From positions 1 through 22,294 of the forward strand of contig CAJTTA010000035.1 of NCBI GenBank assembly GCA_910579305.1: 22,294 nucleotides of DNA. The letters run 5' to 3'. This document shows positions 7,241-13,894 of the stretch, in pieces; the first letter of the stretch is position 1; each line of letters starts with the position of its first letter. A program made the translations under genes and the position numbers. The notes under the pieces are model-generated. The model did no database searches. It had not been told where the DNA came from and worked only from the letters and a program-made list of their open reading frames with translations. This DNA is from an uncultured Muribaculaceae bacterium. Lineage in GTDB: Bacteria; Bacteroidota; Bacteroidia; Bacteroidales; Muribaculaceae.

Positions 7241-7732
7241 ATGAGCAAGAGCAATCCATATAAGCTTAACATAGCCTCAATACCCTCAGGGGTAAGTGAG
7301 TATGACTTCATGCTTACAGGCGATTTCTTCAGCCATATGGGTAACTCCGACATACTTGATGCCGACGTTGCGGCTCACCTGAGCATAACTCACAAGAATG
7401 AGGCCTATTACTGTAGCTTCATTCTCAAAGGCACGCTCACGCTGAGCTGCGACCGCTGTCTTGATCCTATGTCGCACCAGGTGGACACGCGCTATGACGT
7501 GACGGTGAAAAGCGGCCCGGAATACGATGACTCCACGGAGGGACTACTTGTGATTCCCGACAATCAGGCATCCCTTGATGTGGCCGACATGATGTATGAC
7601 ACAGCCGTGCTCACCATTCCCATGAGGCATGTGCATCCCGACGGGGAATGCAACCCGGCCGTGGCAGGACTTATCGACTCGGCTGATGACGAGTCGGAAT
7701 CAGATGAATACACAGATGGGCCGCAGGACTGA
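7241..7732 (+). CDS. DUF177 (YceD-like) protein
   Basis: 163 residues from ATG 7241. In-frame ATGs at 7199, 7226 and 7235 exist, but family members begin close to the YKL.I..I..GV.EY segment, which favours 7241. The family is recognised by its central CDRC motif (Cys70, Cys73), the acidic stretch after it, and the C-terminal IP.RHVHPDGECNP. DUF177/YceD genes are almost always immediately upstream of rpmF. Bacterial YceD has been connected to rRNA or ribosome metabolism; in plants a homologue is needed for 23S rRNA accumulation. The acidic Ser/Asp/Glu tail is typical. rpmF begins 54 bp downstream. Confidence 0.9.
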   Translation: MSKSNPYKLNIASIPSGVSEYDFMLTGDFFSHMGNSDILDADVAAHLSITHKNEAYYCSFILKGTLTLSCDRCLDPMSHQVDTRYDVTVKSGPEYDDSTEGLLVIPDNQASLDVADMMYDTAVLTIPMRHVHPDGECNPAVAGLIDSADDESESDEYTDGPQD

Positions 7733-7786
7733 CACGCTCCGGCTCAGACTCAAAAAATAGAATAACAAAAAAAGAAATAACAAACA

Positions 7787-7969
7787 ATGGCACATCCTAA
7801 ACGCAAACAATCAAAGACCCGCACAGCAAAGCGTCGCACTCACGACAAAGCTCTCGTTCCCACTCTGGCAATCTGCCCCAACTGCGGTGCCTGGCACGTT
7901 TACCACACCGTGTGTGGCGAATGTGGCTACTATCGCGGCAAAGTGGCTATCGAGAAGGCTGCGATCTGA
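7787..7969 (+). CDS. rpmF: 50S ribosomal protein L32
   Basis: 60 residues. The opening MAHPKRKQSKTRTAKRRTHDKA is the L32 signature, and CPNC...CGEC supplies four cysteines (30, 33, 43, 46) for a zinc ribbon, so this is the zinc-binding form. L32 is a small protein of the large ribosomal subunit near the exit side of the peptidyl-transferase region. It is placed between DUF177 and fabH as in other Bacteroidota; plsX, which follows rpmF in many other phyla, is absent here. Confidence 0.97.
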   Translation: MAHPKRKQSKTRTAKRRTHDKALVPTLAICPNCGAWHVYHTVCGECGYYRGKVAIEKAAI

Positions 7970-8072
7970 TATCATCTCTTCGGGAATGACAAACACCCTC
8001 CCGGCGGATATATCGGCGTCTCCGGCTCTCAGCTGAAGCGCCGCGAGCTCTTCGGGCGAGTAATTACAGTTT

Positions 8073-8106
8073 GCACCACATGCGGAAGCACTCCGCATTG
8101 TGGTGC
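8073..8106 (+). promoter_or_regulatory. Strong hairpin in the fabH leader
   Basis: GCACCACA and TGCGGA on the left pair with TCCGCA and TGTGGTGC on the right around a 5-nt loop with one bulged T. There is no U-tract. It lies 28 nt upstream of the fabH start codon inside the rpmF-fabH gap, so it may affect mRNA processing or expression rather than ending transcription. Confidence 0.5.
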
Positions 8107-8133
8107 CTCACCATTACATGTATAGAAACGAAT

Positions 8134-9129
8134 ATGCTCAACGCTAAAATCACAGGCATAGCCTCATATGTGCCCGATGACATTCTGGACAATGAGATGC
8201 TCTCGAAGATGGTAGACACCAACGACGAGTGGATTACCACCCGCGTGGGCATCAAAGAGCGCCATATCCTCAAGGATCCCGAGAAGGGTTCAAGCTTCAT
8301 GGGTATCCGGGCCGTGGACAAGCTCCTGCAGGAGACCGGCGTGGACGCCTCGGAAATCGACCTGCTCATATGCGGCACTTCGAATCCCGATTACCGCTTC
8401 CCCTCCACCGCCTCGATAATACAGCACGGGTGCAACCTCTCAAATGCCTATGCCTTTGACATACAGGCTGCCTGTGCCGGATTCATCGTGACCTGCCAGG
8501 CCGCGAGAGCTTATATCCTCTCCGGCATGGCCAAGAAGGTAATAGTGGTATGTGCCGAGAAGATGAGCTCAATGACCGATTACACCGACCGCGCCACCTG
8601 CCCCCTCTTCGGAGATGCAGCCGCAGCCGTGCTCATTGAGCCTACCGAGGAAAAGCTGGGCATTATGGATGCCGAGGTGCACATAGATGGCTCCGGACTC
8701 CACCATCTGCTCATGAAAGCCGGCGGTTCGGCCCGTCCCGCATCCCACGAGACTGTAGACGCACACGAACATTACGTCTATCAGGAAGGTCGCGCCGTCT
8801 ATAAGCATGCCGTAGTGGACATGCTCACATCCACAGTTTCCGTCATGAAGCGCAACGGCCTCACGGTGGACGACGTGGACTGGCTCGTGCCTCATCAGGC
8901 CAACCTGCGCATCATCGAGGCTGTGAGTAGCCGCGCCAAGTTCCCTGAAGAGAAAGTGCTCGTAAACATCCAGGATCACGGCAACACTTCGGCCGCTTCA
9001 ATCCCGCTCTGTCTCGATGAATACAAGAACCGTCTGCACAAGGGCGACAAAATCATGATGACAGCATTCGGCGCCGGATTCACATGGGGGGCGATGTACC
9101 TCATCTGGGCGATCGATCCCAAGGAATAA
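8134..9129 (+). CDS. fabH: 3-oxoacyl-ACP synthase III (KAS III)
   Basis: 331 residues from ATG 8134. The earlier in-frame ATG at 8071 falls in the leader hairpin and would add non-family sequence. FabH condenses acetyl-CoA (or a branched acyl-CoA) with malonyl-ACP to start fatty-acid synthesis in the cytoplasm. The catalytic triad is complete: Cys114 in QAACAGF, His254 in PHQANLRI and Asn284 in HGNTSAAS. The N-terminal ITGIASYVPD...WI..R.GI.ER is typical. The gene belongs to the DUF177-rpmF-fabH-era-der series, but in this genome a 195-bp repeat element separates it from era. Confidence 0.97.
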   Translation: MLNAKITGIASYVPDDILDNEMLSKMVDTNDEWITTRVGIKERHILKDPEKGSSFMGIRAVDKLLQETGVDASEIDLLICGTSNPDYRFPSTASIIQHGCNLSNAYAFDIQAACAGFIVTCQAARAYILSGMAKKVIVVCAEKMSSMTDYTDRATCPLFGDAAAAVLIEPTEEKLGIMDAEVHIDGSGLHHLLMKAGGSARPASHETVDAHEHYVYQEGRAVYKHAVVDMLTSTVSVMKRNGLTVDDVDWLVPHQANLRIIEAVSSRAKFPEEKVLVNIQDHGNTSAASIPLCLDEYKNRLHKGDKIMMTAFGAGFTWGAMYLIWAIDPKE

Positions 9130-9183
9130 TCCTGTTTCCGGCCCTCGCATTCCCCTGCCATGGAGGTGGCGAGCGGCGACTTA

Positions 9184-9378
9184 GAGAGCGTTTGAATTTA
9201 AACCGTATTAACAATTAAAGAGAATGGGCGTAAAAACTTCAAATTAATCCTGAGGTCTTTTTTGGTCAATTCCGCCAAGTTTCATCAGTCGCATAGCTCG
9301 CTATGCTCCTTCCTCAACTCGCGGAATTCCCTCAAAAAATCCTCTCAGCCTTAATTTGATTTAAATCCAAACACTCTC
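9184..9378 (+). mobile_element. MITE-like palindromic element, copy 2 (complete, 195 bp)
   Basis: It begins GAGAGCGTTTGAATTTAAA and ends with the inverted complement TTTAAATCCAAACACTCTC, and is flanked on both sides by TTA (9181-9183 and 9379-9381). The inner sequence is also an imperfect inverted repeat: TCAAATTAA..CTGAG, a poly-T/poly-A block, CAATTCCGC/GCGGAATTC and a central GCATAG-CTCG-CTATGC hairpin. The left arm has about 35 extra unpaired bases. About 97% identical to copy 3. No ORF. It interrupts the fabH-era gap. A 3-bp TNA duplication is known for the IS1031 group of the IS5 family, so a transposase of that kind could have moved it (inference; none is in the window). Confidence 0.85.
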
Positions 9379-9381
9379 TTA

Positions 9382-9408
9382 GAGATTGTTTAAATTCAAA
9401 ACCCTCTC
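9382..9408 (+). repeat. 27-bp minimal derivative of the MITE-like element
   Basis: It starts GAGATTGTTTAAATT and ends AAAACCCTCTC, i.e. little more than the two terminal repeats back to back, flanked by TTA on both sides (9379-9381 and 9409-9411). It shares the middle TTA with the complete copy 2, so the two elements sit in tandem. Confidence 0.6.
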
Positions 9409-9440
9409 TTACTTAGAGGAGACACGATTCTCACATCGCG

Positions 9441-9472
9441 CTCCCCCGTGGCTCATGCGAGCTGCGGGGGAG
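9441..9472 (+). terminator. Hairpin between the repeat and era
   Basis: Arms CTCCCCCG (9441-9448) and CGGGGGAG (9465-9472) are perfectly complementary, with an inner AGCTC/GAGCT-like stem, followed by TCCGCATTTT. A moderate intrinsic terminator candidate. The rest of 9412-9617 shows no ORF, and I see no clear TAnnTTTG promoter for era in it. Confidence 0.5.
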
Positions 9473-9617
9473 TCCGCATTTTGGATAAATGCCGAACATT
9501 GCAGCCTCTCAACGCGTTATGATTTATGAGAGTGTGCATATCCGCGCGCCTCATATTCATAACAGGGCCGTCGACGGAGCCGCTTGAGCTCCCCTTAGGC
9601 CAATACACTTCCGAATT

Positions 9618-10616
9618 ATGGCAGAACATAGATTAATATCCTCGCCCGAAGACCTCGAAGTCTACGACACGCTCAAGATACCCCGCCAGGCCGAAGATCA
9701 GCTCGCCACTTCCTCCCCAGAGGCCACGGCCGAAGGGCATAAGGCCGGCTTTGTCAACATAGTGGGCAATCCCAATGTGGGAAAGTCCACGCTCATGAAC
9801 GACCTCGTGGGCGAGCGCATTTCCATCATCACATCCAAGGCCCAGACCACGCGTCACCGCATAATGGGCATAGTCAACACTCCGGCCTATCAGATCGTGT
9901 TTTCCGACACCCCCGGCGTGCTCAAGCCCAAGTATAAGCTCCAGGAATCCATGCTCGATTTCTCGGAAGGCGCCCTCACGGATGCCGACATACTGCTGTA
10001 TGTGACCGACGTGGTGGAAGATCCCACAAAGAATGCCGATTTTCTCTCCAAGGTGGCGGCCGAAAAAATACCTGTTCTGCTGGTTGTCAACAAGATAGAC
10101 CTGCTCAAGGATAATGCCGAGCTTGACTCAATAGTGGGGCGCTGGAAAGAACTTCTGCCCAATGCCGAGGTCTTTCCCTGTTCGGCCAGGGAGCATTTCA
10201 ACGTAGATAATCTGCGTGCCCGTATAATAGAACTGCTGCCCCCGTCTCCCCCTTTCTTCGGCAAGGACGCGCTCACCGACAAGCCTGCACGCTTCTTTGT
10301 CACAGAGATAATACGCGAGAAAATTCTGCTGCAATACGACAAGGAGATAGCCTATTCGGCCGAGGTGCTGGTAGAAAAATTCGATGAGAAGGAACATGCC
10401 ATCCACATAATGGCAGTGGTCTACGTGGAGCGCGACTCCCAGAAAGGCATCCTCATAGGCAAGGGGGGCGACAAGATAAAGCGGGTGGGCATAGAAGCAC
10501 GCAAGGATATAGAGAAATTCTTCGGCAAGCGCGTCTATCTCGAGTTGTATGTCAAGGTGGAGAAAGACTGGCGCAATCGGGAGAATAAGCTTCGTGCATT
10601 CGGCTATATAGACTGA
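9618..10616 (+). CDS. era: GTPase Era (16S rRNA maturation / 30S assembly)
   Basis: 332 residues. Era binds the 3' end of 16S rRNA during small-subunit assembly. GTPase motifs: GNPNVGKST (residues 50-58), DTPG, NKID and SAR. A C-terminal KH domain carries GILIGKGGDKIKRVG. The protein is longer than usual because about 40 acidic, polar residues precede the normal beginning HKAGFVNIVG (residue 41). No alternative start codon sits near residue 40, so the extension appears genuine. The der gene follows 74 bp downstream. Upstream, the usual link to fabH is broken by the repeat elements. Confidence 0.96.
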   Translation: MAEHRLISSPEDLEVYDTLKIPRQAEDQLATSSPEATAEGHKAGFVNIVGNPNVGKSTLMNDLVGERISIITSKAQTTRHRIMGIVNTPAYQIVFSDTPGVLKPKYKLQESMLDFSEGALTDADILLYVTDVVEDPTKNADFLSKVAAEKIPVLLVVNKIDLLKDNAELDSIVGRWKELLPNAEVFPCSAREHFNVDNLRARIIELLPPSPPFFGKDALTDKPARFFVTEIIREKILLQYDKEIAYSAEVLVEKFDEKEHAIHIMAVVYVERDSQKGILIGKGGDKIKRVGIEARKDIEKFFGKRVYLELYVKVEKDWRNRENKLRAFGYID

Positions 10617-10690
10617 GACGCGGCCTGAATACAATCTTTTCTCTCTTGACAGCCTCAGAGAAGCCTCTCCGGCAAATGTAAAGTAAGATT

Positions 10691-12007
10691 ATGAGTAAAT
10701 TAGTAGCAATAGTAGGGCGGCCCAACGTGGGTAAATCCACGCTGTTCAATCGCTTGACGCAGACACGCTCCGCCATAGTCGATCCCACGGCGGGCACAAC
10801 CCGCGACCGCCAGTATGGAAAGGTCGACTGGTGCGGACAGGAATTCTCCATCGTCGACACAGGCGGCTGGGTAGTGAATTCCGATGATATTTTTGAAGAA
10901 GAGATCAACAAGCAGGTGCATGTGGCCATAGAGGAGGCCGACGTGATAATGTTTGTGGTCGACGCCTCCAACGGCGTGACCGATCTCGACGACCATGTGG
11001 CGCAGATACTCCGCCGCTCCAAGAAACCGGTGATTCTTGTGGCCAACAAGACCGATGTGGGCGACTCCCGCTTCAACGTAGCCGAGTTCTACAGTCTCGG
11101 CCTCGGCGACCCCATAGACATAAGCGCGGCCAACGGTTCGGGCACGGGCGACCTCCTCGACATGATCGTGAAGGATCTCCCTGAGAACGACAGTGAAGAC
11201 GAGCATGAGGCCTCCATTCCGCGCTTCGCCATCGTGGGACGCCCGAATGCCGGCAAGTCTTCGATCATTAACGCATTTGTGGGGGAAGACCGCCACATAG
11301 TCACCGACATAGCCGGCACCACCCGCGACAGCATCTATCACCGCTACAACAAGTTCGGCTTCGACTTCTATCTCGTGGACACCGCCGGAATCCGCAAGAA
11401 GCAGAAGGTGAACGAGGACATAGAGTATTACTCGGTCATCCGCTCCATCCGTGCCATAGAGAACAGCGACGTGTGCATCCTCCTTATCGACGCCACCCGC
11501 GGCATAGAGGCCCAGGACGCGAATATCTTCTCGCTCATACAGCGCAACAAGAAAGGACTTGTGGTGTGCGTGAACAAGTGGGACATAGCCGCCGACAAGA
11601 GCCTCGAGGCACAGAAGCGTTTCGAGGCCGCCATACGCGACCGCTTCGCCCCCTTCACTGACTTCCCCGTCATCTTCGGCTCGGCCCTCACCAAGCAGCG
11701 CATATACAAGGTGATCGAGACGGCCGTGGAGGTCTATAAGAACCGCACGCGCATCATTCCCACCTCCCAGCTCAACAGCTACATGCTGGAAGTAGTGGCC
11801 ATGACGCCGCCTCCGAGCAACAAAGGCAAATTTGTGAAGATCAAATACGTGACGATGCTCAAGGATTCCGTCATCCCCACCTTTGTCTTCTTCTGCAATC
11901 TGCCGCAATGGGTGAAAGAGCCTTACCGTCGTTTCCTGGAGAACAAGATACGCGATCACTGGGACTTCCACGGCACACCCATAAGCATATTCATGCGCGA
12001 GAAATAG
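10691..12007 (+). CDS. der: Ribosome biogenesis GTPase Der (EngA)
   Basis: 438 residues with two tandem GTPase domains and a C-terminal KH-like domain, the arrangement unique to Der, which acts in 50S subunit assembly. Domain 1: GRPNVGKST (residues 8-16), DTGGW, NKTD. Domain 2: GRPNAGKSS (183-191), DTAGI, NKWD. An acidic linker (ENDSEDEHE) separates them. The C-terminal KH-like part (from about 355) ends in GTPISIFMREK. Length is normal. It is the last gene of the block and is followed by a clear terminator. Confidence 0.97.
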   Translation: MSKLVAIVGRPNVGKSTLFNRLTQTRSAIVDPTAGTTRDRQYGKVDWCGQEFSIVDTGGWVVNSDDIFEEEINKQVHVAIEEADVIMFVVDASNGVTDLDDHVAQILRRSKKPVILVANKTDVGDSRFNVAEFYSLGLGDPIDISAANGSGTGDLLDMIVKDLPENDSEDEHEASIPRFAIVGRPNAGKSSIINAFVGEDRHIVTDIAGTTRDSIYHRYNKFGFDFYLVDTAGIRKKQKVNEDIEYYSVIRSIRAIENSDVCILLIDATRGIEAQDANIFSLIQRNKKGLVVCVNKWDIAADKSLEAQKRFEAAIRDRFAPFTDFPVIFGSALTKQRIYKVIETAVEVYKNRTRIIPTSQLNSYMLEVVAMTPPPSNKGKFVKIKYVTMLKDSVIPTFVFFCNLPQWVKEPYRRFLENKIRDHWDFHGTPISIFMREK

Positions 12008-12031
12008 ACGCTCTGCGACATAATATCAAGT

Positions 12032-12080
12032 CAGGCACCGCACCCCCTGCTATGGGAGTTGCGGTGCCTGTCATATTTTT
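12032..12080 (+). terminator. Rho-independent terminator of der
   Basis: Perfect 11-bp arms (12032-12042 and 12060-12070, CAGGCACCGCA/TGCGGTGCCTG), a 17-nt loop, then TCATATTTTT. It lies between der and the converging lipoprotein gene and may serve both. Confidence 0.85.
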
Positions 12081-12132
12081 CCAACCCATGATGCGCGATC
12101 CTGCTAATCGCCGGCAAGGGGCGGTTACCGCC

Positions 12133-12792
12133 TCACTTTACGAAAGGCACGAAGCGGCTCCACCAGTCCTGCTCGTTCTCCTCTGTCACGCGCAGGTAAG
12201 TCGTCTCCATATAGGACTCGGGATCGAGCTGATCGCCGGGAATTTCAATATCGAAGCCCTTATATCCCACCGGAAGGATGCCATACTCTTGCCGGAAGAC
12301 AATTCTGTCTTCATCCACCGACACGAGATAGAGACTGTGAGTGTTGACATTGTAACTGTTCAGCGGAATGTCGCAATTGATCATACCCGTGTTTTCGTCA
12401 TAGGTGTAGCTGCAAGTGCGGCGGTGGAACTTGGGGAATGTCTCTGATACTCCGAGGCTTGTCTTGTTAAACTGAGTATACTCATTGTCGGTGATATAGA
12501 ACCCTACTCTCCAGTTGCCTCCTCCGGTCCAAGGGGAATGCTTAAATTCATCGCCGTCACCGTTTCGGAACACGCTGAGGGAAGTGGAGTCAAAAGTCTG
12601 TCCCTGCCCCCACACGTGTCCTACCACGTACTTCTCGAAATCCTCGGCGCTCACATGCTTCTCTGCCGGAGTTTCGCCCTCACTCTTCGGATTAGTAGAG
12701 TCGTCGGAACCCTTAAAGGAGGGTTCATCATCGCTGCAGGCGCTGAACGCTACGGCCACCAGCCCTGCAAGAAATATCCGTGATAGTTTCAT
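12133..12792 (-). CDS. Putative lipoprotein, paralogue of the two lipoproteins behind the C10 protease
   Basis: 219 residues. Signal with lipobox SAC (Cys19; MKLSRIFLAGLVAVAFSAC), followed by a polar, acidic linker to about residue 48. The domain shares spaced motifs with the proteins at 16117 and 16823: DFEKYVVGHVW near the start, YTYDENTGMI in the middle, then VDEDRIVFRQEYGILP, and EENEQDWWSRF at the end. The alternating pattern suggests a beta-rich, possibly lipocalin-like fold (inference). I know no named family. It is monocistronic, with its own promoter at 12915-12945 and a long AT-rich leader of about 115 nt. Confidence 0.85.
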   Translation of the reverse strand: MKLSRIFLAGLVAVAFSACSDDEPSFKGSDDSTNPKSEGETPAEKHVSAEDFEKYVVGHVWGQGQTFDSTSLSVFRNGDGDEFKHSPWTGGGNWRVGFYITDNEYTQFNKTSLGVSETFPKFHRRTCSYTYDENTGMINCDIPLNSYNVNTHSLYLVSVDEDRIVFRQEYGILPVGYKGFDIEIPGDQLDPESYMETTYLRVTEENEQDWWSRFVPFVK

Positions 12793-12914
12793 AGTTGCTT
12801 ATTTTAGTTTTTTACAAATAACGTGCAGATTAAAAGATAGATTAGTTTTTTCATTGGCTTGCTGGTTTTTGAGGTTAAACAACAGGATTTTTGTGTCTTT
12901 TTTGTTTGTGGGTG

Positions 12915-12945
12915 CAAGTTACAAATAATATTTTGATTTGCCAAA
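12915..12945 (-). promoter_or_regulatory. Promoter for the minus-strand lipoprotein
   Basis: On the minus strand, TTTG (complement of 12942-12945), 20 nt, then TAACTTG (complement of 12915-12921), one T short of the TAnnTTTG box. Confidence 0.5.
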
Positions 12946-13012
12946 TATTTCTTCATCTTTTTTTAAAAAAGTTTTTTGCATCGGTATTGTCTATGAATTT
13001 CTAAAATAATAT

Positions 13013-13020
13013 TACCTTTG
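13013..13020 (+). promoter_or_regulatory. -7 box (TACCTTTG) upstream of the YraN gene pair
   Basis: TACCTTTG fits TAnnTTTG. The nearest TTG (12987-12989) is 23 bp upstream, slightly long. Transcription would begin around 13026, so the ATG at 13025 would not be used and ATG 13043 is the first usable start. Confidence 0.5.
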
Positions 13021-13042
13021 CAAAATGCTTGAAACCGGGTAT

Positions 13043-13258
13043 ATGCGTCCGCTAAAGGCCGCACTGCTGGCCGAAGCCCTGGGGCGATACGAAGATCTCT
13101 CCGGGAGGTTCGGTGTGGCTTGCCATGTCTCGCGCGGCAGATATGCGCCCCGCCCGGGCAGAAGGCGTCCCGTGCTCTGGAGCGATTGCTTCTCTGTGCG
13201 AGTGTTGAAGCGCCTTCTCTGCGACCTGATTCGGAAAAGAAAGGAGGGCACGACATGA
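13043..13258 (+). CDS. Small Arg-rich hypothetical protein overlapping the YraN gene
   Basis: 71 residues from ATG 13043, beginning MRPLKAALLAEALGRYEDLSGRF. It is rich in Arg, Leu and Ala with two Cys and no recognised family. Its TGA overlaps the ATG of the YraN gene (ATGA at 13255-13258), the arrangement expected for translational coupling. A promoter -7 box lies just upstream, which would otherwise leave an unusually long leader of about 230 nt for yraN. Against it: no known homologue and a composition close to that of non-coding GC-rich frames. It may be a leader ORF or chance. Confidence 0.4.
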   Translation: MRPLKAALLAEALGRYEDLSGRFGVACHVSRGRYAPRPGRRRPVLWSDCFSVRVLKRLLCDLIRKRKEGTT

Positions 13259-13662
13259 ACCGCCGCACGGCAGCATATGAATGGGGGCTTGAGGCCGAGA
13301 GACTCGCCTGCGAGCATCTTCTGCGAGAGGGCTACACCATACGCGAGACCAGGTGGCGCCCCGGCCCCGGTCACGATGAAATCGACATAATAGCGGAGCT
13401 TCCCGGCGTGATGATATTCGTAGAAGTGAAAGCCCGCACTCCGGCAGCCGGAGAGAACATCGAAGATGATCCGGCCTCGCCCGCCGAGGCTGTGGATCTG
13501 CGCAAGCGGAAGCGCATGAGCCGCGCCGCCGACATCTACCTGCGCGCCCGGAGTGATGACTATGATTATCGCTTCGACATCATAACGCTCCTGGGCAACC
13601 CCTCCCGCCATGTACTCACGCATATACCCGATGCGTTCATCTCTCCCGTCACCTCGAGATAA
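13255..13662 (+). CDS. YraN family (UPF0102) putative endonuclease
   Basis: 135 residues from ATG 13255. This start follows AAGGAGGG, an unusually good Shine-Dalgarno for this genome, and removes a non-family N-terminal extension. The family has a restriction-endonuclease-like fold: G..AE..A...L...GY.I....WR, then the D-ExK nuclease pattern at Asp44 (HDEIDIIA) and Glu57-Lys59 (IFVEVKAR). Family function is not established; a role in DNA processing or recombination is suspected. The catalytic residues are intact. A repeat element begins 21 bp after the stop codon. Confidence 0.9.
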   Translation: MNRRTAAYEWGLEAERLACEHLLREGYTIRETRWRPGPGHDEIDIIAELPGVMIFVEVKARTPAAGENIEDDPASPAEAVDLRKRKRMSRAADIYLRARSDDYDYRFDIITLLGNPSRHVLTHIPDAFISPVTSR

Positions 13663-13683
13663 ACAATAATTCCATTAACCTAA

Positions 13684-13877
13684 GAGAGCGTTTGAATTTA
13701 AACCGTATTAACAATTAAAGATAATGGGAGTAAAAACTTCAAATTAATCCTGAGGTCTTTTTGGTCAATTCCGCCAAGTTTCATCAGTCGCATAGCTCGC
13801 TATGCTCCTTCCTCAACTCGCGGAATTCCCTCAAAAAATCCTCTCAGCCTTAATTTGATTTAAATCCAAACACTCTC
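13684..13877 (+). mobile_element. MITE-like palindromic element, copy 3 (complete, 194 bp)
   Basis: It has the same ends and internal inverted-repeat structure as copy 2, differing by a few substitutions and one T in the poly-T block. It is flanked by TAA on both sides (13681-13683 and 13878-13880). It sits between the YraN gene and an SH3-domain gene whose ATG is only 17 bp beyond its right end. No ORF inside. Confidence 0.85.
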
Positions 13878-13894
13878 TAAAACCTATCGCATCT

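Noticed and set aside
9526..9540. GAGAGTGTGCATAT resembling the element terminal repeat
   Set aside because: Only the first 8 bases match and there is no partner end or TNA duplication.
10700..11971. Long minus-strand open frame opposite der
   Set aside because: der is unmistakable by its GTPase motifs; the antisense frame is a by-product of GC-biased codons.
12963..13623. Several overlapping minus-strand ORFs across the YraN gene
   Set aside because: YraN has the conserved D-ExK motif and an SD-supported start; the antisense frames show no motif.
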